Notes under the pieces: generated by a model
Database searches by the model: none
Seen by the model: only the letters and a program-made list of their open reading frames with translations
What the model was told of the DNA's origin: nothing
Source of the DNA: Fragilaria crotonensis
Lineage: Eukaryota; Bacillariophyta; Fragilariophyceae; Fragilariales; Fragilariaceae
Assembly (NCBI GenBank): GCA_022925895.1
Contig: JAKSYS010000008.1
Location: 62,001-126,000 of the forward strand
DNA length: 64,000 bases
Direction of reading: 5' to 3'
Part shown: piece after piece, positions 31,877-43,215 of the stretch
Numbering within the stretch: position 1 is the stretch's first letter
Layout: each line of letters starts with the position of its first letter
Made by a program: the position numbers and the translations under genes

Positions 31877-34800
31877 TCCCTCATTCAATGACAGTCGAAC
31901 GAGGTCGCGACGCTTACTACCAACCAAGGATAGCCAATCGGAGTCTGGTGAACAAGTTCAGCGGAAGAGGCTTGGTGTAGATGTCTGCTTCCTGATCCGC
32001 TGATGCGACGGCGTGCAATGAGATATCCCCATTTGCCACGTGACTTCGGAAGTGATGGTACTTGACGTTCAGATGCTTGGTTCTCGGTCGCATCTTGGGT
32101 ACCTGCGCCATGGCAAGTGCTCCTGAATTGTCTTCGAAGACTTTGCAGTGGATCCTGGGTTCCGCCACGACGTTTGGAATTCCGTGATTCTTGTCTTCCT
32201 TTAGCAGGTCCATCAGGGAGATTGCCTCCCTCAGCGCGGCTGATAACGCGATGTACTCAGCTTCAGTGGTGCTCAGTGCCGTCTCCGTCTGTAGCTTCGA
32301 TTGCCATACGATCGGGCACCCCGCGTATTTGATCACAAAACCTGTGCGCGACTTCGACGTACTGGCGTCTCCCTCAGCTGTCTCTGGGTTCCAGTTCCCG
32401 CAGAAGTCGGCGTCCACCTAGCAATCAAATGAGTGTTCGCTGGGCTCTAGGATGATGCCTTTGTCTTGTGTCCCGACGAGGTAGCGCCCGATATGTCGTA
32501 TGGCTTCTGCGTGTGACTCCTTCGGAGAAGCTGCGAATCTGGCGCATTGGTGTACTGCGTAGTAGGACAGATCCGCTCTGGTTGATTTCTCGAGGAAGTT
32601 CAACTTTCCCACCACTGAACGGTATGACCATGGTTCCTCGAAGTCTTTCCCCCCTACGTCCCTGTTGAGTACCGTGGAGGCTGGAGCTGGGGTCTTCTTT
32701 GGTTTTGTGTTCTCCTGAAACCCAAGGTCATCGATGATCTGTTGGATTAGGTGCGGCTGCGACAATTGAATTCTTCCTCCCTCAAGGTGGTCAACCTTGA
32801 CACCGAGGTAGTCGCTTAAATCTCCCTCATCCGTGATGTCGTATGCAGTTTGGCAGTTCGGATCGTGCTTCAAGGATGCTATCAGGGCATCAATCTGTGC
32901 GTCGTCCGGTCCGATGAAGATGCCGTCATCGACGTATAATAGGAAGACTGTGTTGTCTTTGTAGTAAACGCAATGGTCCACAGTACTCTGAACATACCCT
33001 CACTCCATTAGTCCCGCGTGCATGTGTTTGTTCCATACTCTTCCTGCCTGTCGGGTTCCGTAGATGTTCTTCAATAGTTTGAGTACGTGCGTTCTCCTTT
33101 GTCCTTCGTGGTGAAAACCCTGTGGTATCTCCATGTACATGTCGCATTCTGCGTCCGCTTGTGGGTATGCCAGAATAAAATTGATTTGTCTGGTGCGATG
33201 ACCGCTTAAGAGTGCCAATATCAAATGAAGTCGGATGGACGTCCAATTTACGACCGGTGAGTAGGTCTCCCAGAAGTTTATTCCTTGAACTTGTTTTCCC
33301 CCATGGGCGTTGAGCCGGGCCTTCCATTTGTATATCTCGCGGGTCGCGATGCGACGTTTACGTTTCATGGACCACACCGATGGTAGTACCTTGACGCCTT
33401 CCGGGATGGCCGTGCGTTTGACGAGTTTCCAATGGCGGCAACTCTCATGTGCCAAAACTTCCTCCCTCATGGCCATCTGAAACTGGGGCCAATCAGGTTG
33501 TCGCCTGGCCTCGTGCAGATACATTGTGTCGGGGTCAGAGCTGGCACTGAAGGCAAAGGGGTTGTGAAGGCTGTCTTGGAGCATATATTCCCCCATGTCC
33601 TGAAGAAAAGACTCAGGGTCTTCCTGAAAGATGGGTGGAAGGGGAGGTGTCCTGGCGATGGTCGCTGCTTCGGCAATCAGCCTGCGCGGTGGTCTGGTTG
33701 GGCGACGGGTGCGAGGCATGGTGGGTGCTGGTAAGGGTGTTACCACCGGTATGCCGAGTGGTGCGGCTGGCACGTGAGGTCCTGCCGGAGCGTCGGCTCG
33801 TTCTCGTGCGGACACGTTGCTCGTCTTCCCCATCGGTGTCCGAGTCTGAGTCCGGACGGTGTCTCGGCGGCGGCGGAGCTGCGAGTGTTGGGGGGAGTCG
33901 ATTGATCAGGTGATCTGGCGCTGCCTTGGGTGACTTGGGCGGTAGTTGAGAACGTGCTTGCGGCTGTCGCGGTTGAAAACGTGGCGAAGGTTGGATGCGC
34001 CGGACGTTATGTGGGGGTGTGGGAAACTCGCAGAGTCGCGAAACTCCTCCGTTGCTTTCGTTTGCAAAACCGTGCTTGCATTGCAACAGAGACTGGTAGA
34101 CACTGGCTGTGGATGGAGAATTGGGGCCGACGGTTTCGAAATGTTCGTCGGCTTTCACGTGGAATGGTGGTGAGACCATGCCGGTGGTGAGGGACAGGAC
34201 GAGGCAGACCGAGTGAGCGTGTTCTGGGCTGAGGCCCAAGTAGATGCCGCAGCGGGCACGTTCGCCCCATTTGGACTCCTTTTGTCCTGAAGCCGGTCCG
34301 TGTTTCAAAACGTACATCGGGCAGCCAAAAGGGTGAAGGTGCTGGTGTGGAGCCACTTGGAAGTCGTGTCCTGTGAACAGCTGCAATGGGTTCTTTCCTT
34401 CCTTTATTGGGATGCACCGGCTGCCCTCGTTTGCCAACCTGAGGGCGTAGGGCCAGAGGTTGGAGGTGATGGCGGTGGGCCAGCGATGTTTGGCGTGCAC
34501 AATCATGGTGCTTGCGCGATCCTGCAGGTCTCTGATGCGGCGCTCCGCAATGCCGTTTTGAAAGTGTGCGTTGACCCCGCAAAATGTAAGGCGTTGTCCT
34601 TGCTGAATGCAGTCGTTGCGGAAGGTGTTCTCGGAGAACCGTCCGTTGTCGCCGTGATAGTGCTTGATGGTGACGTCGCTCGTCCTCGCGAAGCGCTCGA
34701 AAGCGTGTTTGGCAGCGAGAGTTTCGACTGCACCGGTCGATTCTTGAAGATGAACGTATGTCAGTCGACTGAAATGATCGACCAAGACGGTGGCGCAAGT

Positions 34801-37285
34801 GAAGCGCTTTGTAGTGGGCAATGAGGCCTGGAGTGGAGCTCTCCAATTGGTCCATGGAGACAACATCGCATGTGCAGCGGCGATTTTGATCTTGTTGTTA
34901 GTGGCTTTGGTTCTCCATGCGCGTTTGCATGCTTTGCCGAAGAGGCATGCCGAGCAGACGGGTAGCTGACAATCAATCATGCGTTTGGACGCCGGTGTAG
35001 CCTTCAGGGAGAGCATGTGCATGATCTGGTTGAAAGGCATGTGGCCCAAACGATGATGCAAGGTGAGGAGATCCTGTTTGGCGGCGTCGAACTGCGGTGA
35101 CGTGGGTGTGTCCGTGGTCCACATGTCCGTAGTGCTGGAGTCAACGTTGTGCGTTGGCGGCTCCCCAGGGTGATTGGGGTTGAAGTCGAAACGCAGAGGC
35201 TCGTGTCGAGCAGGGGCTTCGAGGAGTACCCAGTTGTAGTCCTCATCGGGGTCCAACGCGGTGGGCGGCGTGTCGTCGTCAGGCTGATTGACGACCTCAG
35301 TGGTTTCAGCATGAAACACTGGGGCTGGGAAGCACAGTGCGGTGACGGGGAGCTGTAGTGCGCAAAGCGAGAGGAATTTGTAGCTCTTGCAATAGCCTGG
35401 GGCGGATCGCATGAGTCCCACGTATGCATTGTTGGATGAGAGCTTGATGGTTCTTTGGAACATCTGTTGCCCCCAGTGGAGCACCATCGCGTCATCGTAG
35501 GTGGCCAGCCACGTGCCTCTCTCATTGGGTACGTTGTCTTGTCTCTCTGTTGCCAGATGCTGCGGCGACAACAAACAAAACGCCAAATCCGCACAGTACA
35601 AAGTGTTGGGAATGTTGAACGTGTGACAAGCCCCAAGATTTTCCTCCCACAACCAACGAACCGTACCTTCCATTGTCACCTTTCCGGCCCCCAATCCCTT
35701 GACGACCTTGTTGACGACGGCAGGTTCGCTAATGAAGTGCTTGACGTTGTTCGTCATGCATCGAGAGGCTCCGTTGTCCACCAAAATGGTGAAGGAATCC
35801 GAATCAAAAGAGGCGAGGATTGGAGCCTGCTTCTTGTTCTTGGTGGCAGCGGTTGAGGAGATGAGTGACGGAAAGGCGGAGTAAGAGCCGTTGTCATCAT
35901 CTTCATCGTTGAGGACGGCTGCGATGGCCGCAGACATGGTGAGCCTTGACGACGAATCAGATGACCCTTGCGTGGACGTTGCGGAGGCTCCGGAACTGGG
36001 AGTGGCTGGTAACGCTGTTTGCGTTTGCAGTATCCGCGAGCCTTTCGAGCTTGACAAAGCAATCCTTCTCCTGGTGGAATCCCCACCTCTTGTGATGTGG
36101 GCAGTAATGGTACGTCTTTCCTTCGACGACCTTGGTGATGACATTGTCCTTTGGTGCGACCGTCATCCACGAGTCTGCGCGTTTTCCCTTATCCTTTCCT
36201 TTGGATCGTCCGCCCTTGGAGTATGCGTCCGACACGTTGGTGGCTTTAGCTCCCCCAAACTTTGCGGCCAGGGCAATCAGGCGACTCTCATGGGACTGAG
36301 GTGAGTTGTATGTACCCTCCTGAATGAGTGTCTGGTGTTCCTTTTGCGCTGTGATCATGATGATCGGTAGGGTCAGCAGTTTGGGGTCGGTCTCCGCCTT
36401 CAACTTTTGAAGTTTGATGGCTAACAGGAACAAGTCTGGGTCCGGGCAGATGAGGTACGCACGCATGACGTGCATGGTGCATGTAGATGAAGAGGACGTC
36501 GTCGTTGCTTTCTTCTCCTCCTTGACGCAGCTTTCTGAGCAGCTCGGATACGTGCTTGTTGAACTCAAGCACGTCGTACTCGATGGCTACCATGTGCTGC
36601 TCGAGATCCCCCAGCTGGGCCCTGACAAAGAAGTTGGTTGCTGCTGTCTCCACCTCGCAGTCTAGGAAGAGCACCTTGATTAAGAGTGCTCCGCATGCCT
36701 CTCCATTGACAAGGTAAGAGTACTGAGAGCTGCGAAGGGCCTTGGCGCCGTCTGTATCGAGGCTGTTCAGGATGCACTGCACCATCAGGTAGTTGTCTTG
36801 AGCCGCTCTGGTCTGAGTTCCCAGGTACACAGCGGATGCGGTTACGTTGTCAACTGTCAACGCCCTGTTTTGCAAGATGACGTTGAACGTCTTGCGATTG
36901 TTGTCTTGGATCTCGACGAGAGATGTCCAATTGAAGTCCTTGACCCTCAAACTCATCCAACATAGGGCGGAGAGTGGTAATGATACCATTGTACTTGGTG
37001 GTCAATGGGTCGGTTGCCGCCTTACCATTGTACTTGGTGGTTGGGTCGGTTGCCGCCTTGTAGATCTTTGCGTCTTTCGCCTTCCCGTAATCGTAGAGAT
37101 CCGGGACTGCTTGAGCAGGTGTCAGGGCGAAGATGACATGCGCAACCGTGGGTTCAGGAGCTGTGCCAGGGTCTCGAGCTGGAGCCGCGGCGGGCTCTCG
37201 CTCGGTGGCGGCTAGTCCAATGGCACCCGGGGGATCAATGACGGACGACATGTTGAATGTCTGGAGAGTGCAGATGTGGTTTTCT

Positions 37286-37299
37286 GCGCAGAGGAAGCG
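37286..37299 (-). other. Primer-binding site, tRNA-internal type
   Basis: GCGCAGAGGAAGCG abuts the inner edge of the 5' LTR. The same 14 bases abut the 5' LTR at 61637. The word resembles the D-arm of eukaryotic initiator tRNA-Met (GCGCAGCGGAAGCG in animals and plants), not a tRNA 3' end. That points to a primer made from an internal tRNA cut, as known for Drosophila copia and Ty5. Confidence 0.65.
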
Positions 37300-37815
37300 T
37301 GTCGTGGGTTCCTGTGATCTCGACCTCAAAAGCAGAGATTAGGAAAAGGGTTAGTCTTGTACGATACAACCGGAGCTATCGATATGACTGAGCGGTGTGT
37401 TGGTGCCTTCTTTGTCGGAACAAAGATGGAGACAACAACGATACGTGAACTTAGCGCGGGGCAAAGGTTTGCAAAATACTTTAGGAATAAATTGTGAACT
37501 AATTTAAGAGGTCGACTCATGGATCCCTCAATGTCTATCCTGTAGAACGTGTGCATGGTTTGTATGCAACTGTGTGTCGATCGTGTAGGCTCGTACGAGC
37601 CCGAAGTGCGTCTCGAATGATGCGGTCGTCCCTACCAATGGGAATCGTTCCCTTACTTGCCCACGCCTGTTCGTACCAGTTAAAACCCATCATTCACACA
37701 TAGTGGTTTGTGTTCAAAGTGTCAGTTGAATCCTGCTCATTCACACACGTGGTCATTTCGTGAAGTGATCGAGGCACGGTCCCGGTGGCCTAGTGCCAGT
37801 GCCAAAACCCACACA
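37300..37815 (-). repeat. Copia 5' LTR
   Basis: Begins TGTCGTGGGTTCC and ends AAAACCCACACA. It aligns along its whole length with 31346-31876, with a handful of substitutions and several short indels. About 516 bp. Confidence 0.85.
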
Positions 37816-38340
37816 TTGCTATTCATACCCAGTGACCAGAATCGGTTTTAAAGAAGAAATCGAATGCTGCTGTTTGTTATCATGCTGTGCGTGAAACGGT
37901 TGCAATGGGCAAGTGCTTAACTGGGCATGTTTCGACACATGCCAACCCAGCTGATATCTGTACGAAGCTAATTCCTGGTGGACAGAAACGTGACCATCAT
38001 GGTGGGGCTGATCTTATTATGACGTTGCCGATCACAATTGATAACCCCCTCCTAGAGGTTCTCAGTTTCGTGACTATCTGGGCAAGTGCATAACTGGGCA
38101 TGTTTCGACACATGCCAACCCAGCTGATATCGTACAAAGCTAATTCCTGGTGGACAGAAACGTGACCATCATGGTGGGGCTGATCTTATTATGACGTTGC
38201 CGATCACAATTGATAACCCCCTCCTAGAGGTTCTCAGTTTCGTGACCATCTGGTGGGGCCTAGAGGTTCTCAGTTTCGTGACCATCTGGTGGGGCTGATC
38301 TTATATGACATTGCCGACCACAATTGATACCCCCCTCCTA
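37816..38340 (+). repeat. Duplicated Copia RNase H tail, tandem copies
   Basis: 37816-38036 repeats the sequence just left of the nested element (about 31137-31345), including the end of RNase H. A unit of about 173 bp starting GGGCAAGTGC then recurs at 37907 and 38080, and a shorter piece containing CCTAGAGGTTCTCAGTTTCG recurs again near 38260. It belongs to the plus-strand Copia fragment at 30640. Confidence 0.8.
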
Positions 38341-39488
38341 GAGGTTCGCAGGTTACTATGGGTTCCCTTGTTGTTACTTGTGACAACTAAATATATATGT
38401 GAATCGATGGGCGACCAATGTTCCCACCTAGTGCGCTCAAGGGGACTGATTAATGGGGCACGATAACATGAAACTATTGTGCATACGGTAGGAATTGGGT
38501 ACGGTACGCGAGCCACCGTACGAACGATCATGATGTGCGACTGATGTGCGACTGATGTGCGATTGAACACGAAGTTACGTCTTCTTAATCGTAATCTCGT
38601 TTTCATATCGTGATCGTACGTTTTAAGTCAGACCCTCTAGACTAAAAAGTTGTAGGTACGTGTGCACGTGTGGGACATCTTTAAACCAGTGTTTGTTTGT
38701 TGGACGATGATACAAAGATACATCATGCGTTCGAGCATGTCAACAAACGTCATGCGGTCATGCGGTTGGTGAGGTTAAGTAAGCGTGGCACTTTTTCATA
38801 ATTTATTTGGTGACAGCTGAGACAACGCGTGCATCCATCACTTCAACTCACACGGCAGAGACAACGCAGCCGAGACAACACATGCATCCAACACGTCCAA
38901 CAAAAGCCGAGACAACGCATGTCAATTGCTTCTTGTATTGCGTTGATTCGACGTTGTCTCAAAAAGTCTGTGCACCAAAGAAATCATGAAAATGAATGAT
39001 TTTGAGGTTTATATTGATTCGACGACGTAACTCAAGGATGATGGTATGATTTTAAGGTTTTTATTGACTCAGCGACGTTTGTTCAAGCATGCCAACAAAC
39101 GTCCTGCTGTTCGTTAGGTAAGAGTGGTACGTTTTCATAGTTGATTTGGCGACAACGAAAGTCGCTCTCGTCATTTGTTTCTTGTGTGTTGTATTTATTG
39201 ATTTAACGTTGTCGAAGGGGCCAAGATGTCGAAAAACATCATCGATTCTGCGCAACGAAATCATGATAAAATGATTTTCATGTTTCTATTGATTAGACAA
39301 CGTCGTTCCATTAAAGGTATTGATTGTTCAAGGATGTCAACAAACGTCATCGAGTAACAAGGATGTCAACAAATCTCATCGAGCCTCTACAACAATGATA
39401 TCAAGTTATCGAGATGACACGAATATTTAGTACAACCCGTAGTGAACGGAAAACGAGGGGCTCCGAGTTTATGAAAGTGATGCCAATT

Positions 39489-39637
39489 TTGGGGTTTTGT
39501 TGTAAGGGTATGATTCTAAGGTGTCAGATTTTCATATCTCTCCCAACTCCCAAGAGCATCGACATGCCATATTTGGGGTTCTGTTGTAAGGGTATGATTC
39601 TAAGGTGTCAGATTTTCATATCTCTCCCAAGAGCATC
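39489..39637. repeat. 84-bp tandem duplication
   Basis: Two copies of a unit with TTGTAAGGGTATGATTCTAA and CAGATTTTCATATCTCTCCC, offset by 84 bp (the word GTAAGG at 39502 and 39586). Confidence 0.8.
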
Positions 39638-40916
39638 GACAGATAATACTCTAAGCTCTTAGGGTTCCTGCAGTCGACAGATGTCACCACATATCGAGAA
39701 ATATTCTTCAAAAACCATGAATTGGTGAACTGTGTTACATGATCTAAATATGAGCCAAAAATTGAAACATATCCTCTTCAAAAAGGTACCATCCACACTT
39801 CCCATTATTCCATGCGGAATTCGCCTTTCAACACTGCATATCGAGAAGAGAAGGTAACATCCGCAGTTCGTAAAATAATCAGGAAATCACCCCGACTTCA
39901 CAATTATTATCATAGGAGCCAAACATTAATACATATTCTCTTCAAAAACAAAGGATTCGTGACGTAATGTCCTCACATTCCATTATACCATGCGGCAGTC
40001 GCTTTTCAACAATTAACATCGAGAAGAGAAGGCAACATACGCATTTGATGTTGAAACCGGAGTTCGTAAAATATTCAAGAAACCGCTCGGAGCTCATGAT
40101 AGTTTATCATATATTCTGGGAGAGACCTAAAAAAGCGATACTGATCCAGCGCTTGTATGACAAATTCCGACCTCGGAGAAATTGTGTATAGGTGCAACAT
40201 GTACAACACACTGTCGATTGTACTAAAAAAAGAAGAAGAATCCATACCTACAATTGAAAACGAAACAAGATGTCCTCTCATGTCATCAATTTTCATTGTC
40301 AGCGATCTTAAACCAAATATCAACGCGAGATTTGATCTACAATTCGTTCAACTCCTGAGTGATGTGACAATGAATTCCATGGGATAAAACGTGCATGATA
40401 CTGTGCAGGGTAAATTACGGTATATTCCCTGAGATGTGAGACTTTTATTTATCAATCAATATACATAAACCCTTCCCCAGTTGTTTTAGATATCAAGTTT
40501 TCCTCTTCCTCCCGTCCACCAATTTTAATTGGGTCAACCGAACCCGGACTCACTAAACATCAGAGCTATGAACATCAGGACATCACATCGGATGCAAGAA
40601 TGTGAAACTTCGATTTATACCAGAATTTTAGCGTTTTTTCACAATAGAGCCTACAATTTCCTCCAAATGTATTTGATACCTCTTCGTTTATTGAATTTGC
40701 AAAATTGTGAACAAGGTTGTTATTTTGCAGCGAATACGAACCTGTTAATCTTGCATGGCCGAACTAGTCAACCAAAAAGAGACTTTTAACTGTATTCTCA
40801 TGAGGATTTTCTCCTATGGTATCCTTTTTATTGGTTTAGTCAAGCACAAGCGTTTCACTGGTAATTGCTTTGCAGTTGTACGGTTAAGCGCTGTAGAATC
40901 GAACGCTTTAGGTTCT

Positions 40917-40998
40917 GCGGAGGATTCAACAGTTCAGTTGTATGCGGAGGATTCAACAGTTCAGTTGTATGCGGAGGATTCAACAGTTCAGTTGTATT
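40917..40998. repeat. 27-bp tandem repeat, three copies
   Basis: Three almost perfect copies of a unit beginning TGCGGAGGATTCAACAGTTC. Being 27 bp long, the unit keeps the frame and in the plus strand would spell AEDSTVQLY three times at the end of a small frame (40755-41000). No other sign that this frame is a gene. Confidence 0.85.
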
Positions 40999-41681
40999 GA
41001 ATGCACGAGCGAAGACATCTCATTGAACACTTTTCATCGTTGATACTTGGATGACCATATTTTGTTGAGGGAGAAAGTCCACAAAGTGAAATGTTCGATT
41101 CTCTTAGCTATCTGAATCAAGGTGCATCGGAATTTCGGAATTTGCATTCGCTTCATGCTGCACCTTGTATTTAACTCTGAGCACAGAACAATTCCACCCG
41201 ATTTGCAATTTAAGCCATTCTCCAATGATTTCTTTGTCACACAGGAGACGAGAAGTACCCAATTTGGAAATTTTAGACACCAATATAGCTATCCAAATCG
41301 GTGTTGATGTTTTTTTGTGTCCCGCTTCTCATCCCAAATTGGGTATTAATCCAAATTGGTAATTCAACCCTGATGTTACTCCCAAATTGGTGAGAAATAC
41401 ATACCTTAACGCACATTATTTTATTGGTGACGTGTTGAACTCAATTTGGTCCAGGAGTACCAATTTGTAAGATACAAATTGGGTTTTCATGCACATGTTG
41501 ATCGAACAGTACCAATTTGTAACATCCATATTGGGTTTTCCGACATAGCAACAAAAATCTCCGATGATGGGTGATTGCGATGAGGAGACCACACGAGAGA
41601 GATAATGTTAAAAGACATATAAATATCTATAAGGCAGACGAGACAAGAAAAAGAGAGTGATGATGATGACGCCTTTTCCTA

Positions 41682-43035
41682 TTAATTCCGATCACTTTCA
41701 TAGCATGCACCAGGGAAATGGGGTGCACACATAATCCAACGACTGTCATTGTGATGCAGTACACTCCATTCTGAGTCAATCACAGTGTATTGAACGTGGA
41801 TCTGCTGTCTGTCACCCTCCTCGGTCTGGCAAACAGCTGATGTTGGCTTCCCAAAATGGTCGAGCTTTGGCAGTAGGATGCAAAAGTTACTGATTTCCGC
41901 TTTAATATTGCTCATCCGGAGAGACCCTTCAGATAATGTCCAACAAAAAAAATTGTTGCCGGAGTCATGTTCGTCCACCCCTGCAATGTCATCTCGAACT
42001 GCTGGCAAGATTTGTATAATTGTTGTCTTCTGAATAACGCAGACAAATTCCTCTGTTTTCAGCCTTTAACACTGACAACGGTAGTCTCCGCTCATGATCG
42101 CGACGAACGTTTTCGACGCTGAGGTAGCTAACGTAGTTGCGCCCTCTAGCACTTTCCTCGGTTCCACCCAACAAAACATCATCAATGTCATCTGTTGTAT
42201 TGTTCTCGTCGTCATTGGCATATTCATGTTCATCCTCGATTCCGGAGGATGCGTCATCACCAATCTTCAGATTTCCGTATTGCTGCTTTGACTTTATCCT
42301 TTCAATTGCCATCTGACGAAGCATCCTATCGAGCATACTAGGCATCCAGTTTTTCCTATATCCACCCCACGTAGGCTTGACAACGCTGAGGACTCGTTCC
42401 TCCTTGACCCCCTCCCTCCCACAGGTTCCGTAGGGGACCGTACTTCTTGAGAACTTCAGGCAGGTTTAGGAGTGACATGAAGTTATAACTGCGAACCCAG
42501 GTTCCCTTATGTTCACGTCGTAAATCCGTATCGAACTTGCTGAAGTATGACAGAAAGAGGTGGATATGATGGCGTTCGCAGTCAAGTATTTTTTCATCGT
42601 CGATTGTCCTCCTCATGAGCCTCGATATCATTGCATGCAGTGCTCTGATGACATGTACAACATTATCAACATTTCCTCCGACTTCGGTTGGTGAAGGGGC
42701 AATCAAAATTGATCGGCGAAAAGAACCAGCTACTCAACCTTGCCACTGCCAAGTAATTCTCTGCGACATACCCTCCCAACTTGCTTCCTCCAAAAGGAAT
42801 AACCTTACACCAATCAAGCCCAAGTTGAATAGGCAACAACATCGCTGACATGAAGTTATAACTGCGAACCCAGGTTCGCTTATGTTCACCTCGTAAATCC
42901 GTATCGAACTTGCTGAAGTATGACAGAAAGAGGTGGATATGGCGTTCGCAGTCAAGTATTTTTTCATCGTCGATTGTCCTCCTCATGAGCCTCGATATCA
43001 TTGCATGCAGTGCTCTGATGACATGTACAACATTA
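41682..43035 (-). pseudogene. Distal part of the 823-residue transposase, out of frame
   Basis: Downstream of the stop at 43036 the protein seems to go on in other frames. One piece has DCERHIHLFLSYFSKFDTDL and RTWVRSYNF, the next SLLNLPEVLKKYGPLRNLWEGG (42.36-42.5 kb), another VLSVVKPTWGGYRKNW-MPSMLDRML (42.3-42.4 kb), and a last acidic piece with ENNTTDDIDDV, ending near 41.68 kb. The 370-bp tandem duplication at 42473-43215 and at least two frame changes separate them. Without these, the protein would be about 1150-1200 residues, similar to other large transposases. The gene is probably inactive, or has introns that I could not place. Confidence 0.5.
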
Positions 43036-43215
43036 TCAACATTTCCTCCGACTTCGGTTGGTGAAGGGGCAATCAAAATTGATCGGCGAAAAGAACCAGC
43101 TACTCAACCTTGCCACTGCCAAGTAATTCTCTGCGACATACCCTCCCAACTTGCCTCCTCCAAAAGGAATAACCTTACACCAATCAAGCCCAAGTTGAAT
43201 AGGCAACAACATCGC
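42473..43215. repeat. 370-bp tandem duplication inside transposase
   Basis: 42473-42845 and 42846-43215 are adjacent direct copies, nearly identical, with a 3-bp difference (GATATGATGGCG against GATATGGCG) and a few substitutions. Both begin TGACATGAAGTTATAACTGC and end GGCAACAACATCGC. Confidence 0.93.

Larger units (their letters stand above)
31346..37815 (-). mobile_element. Ty1/Copia fossil with two LTRs, nested
   Basis: A nearly full-length minus-strand Copia element of about 6.5 kb. It has LTRs at 31346-31876 and 37300-37815, a primer-binding site next to the right (5') LTR, gag at about 36.0-37.2 kb, protease and GAG-pre-integrase at about 34.9-35.8 kb, integrase at about 34.2-34.9 kb, reverse transcriptase at about 32.5-33.5 kb and RNase H at about 31.9-32.4 kb. 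It is broken, with about six breaks. The LTRs differ by several substitutions and short indels, so it is older than the element at 55510 but not ancient. It sits inside another Copia remnant. Confidence 0.88.
38341..41332. other. Gene-poor stretch with small repeats
   Basis: No gene is supported over about 3 kb. 38810-38930 has loose repeats of GAGACAACGCATGC-like words, and 39060-39370 repeats TGTCAACAAACGTC. The specific tandem repeats are listed separately. 41120-41330 begins the CCAATTTG-rich zone. Confidence 0.5.

Noticed and set aside
34007-34855. Long minus-strand frame in the nested Copia
   Set aside because: A shadow of the integrase region; the frame with integrase motifs is the one used in the fossil description.
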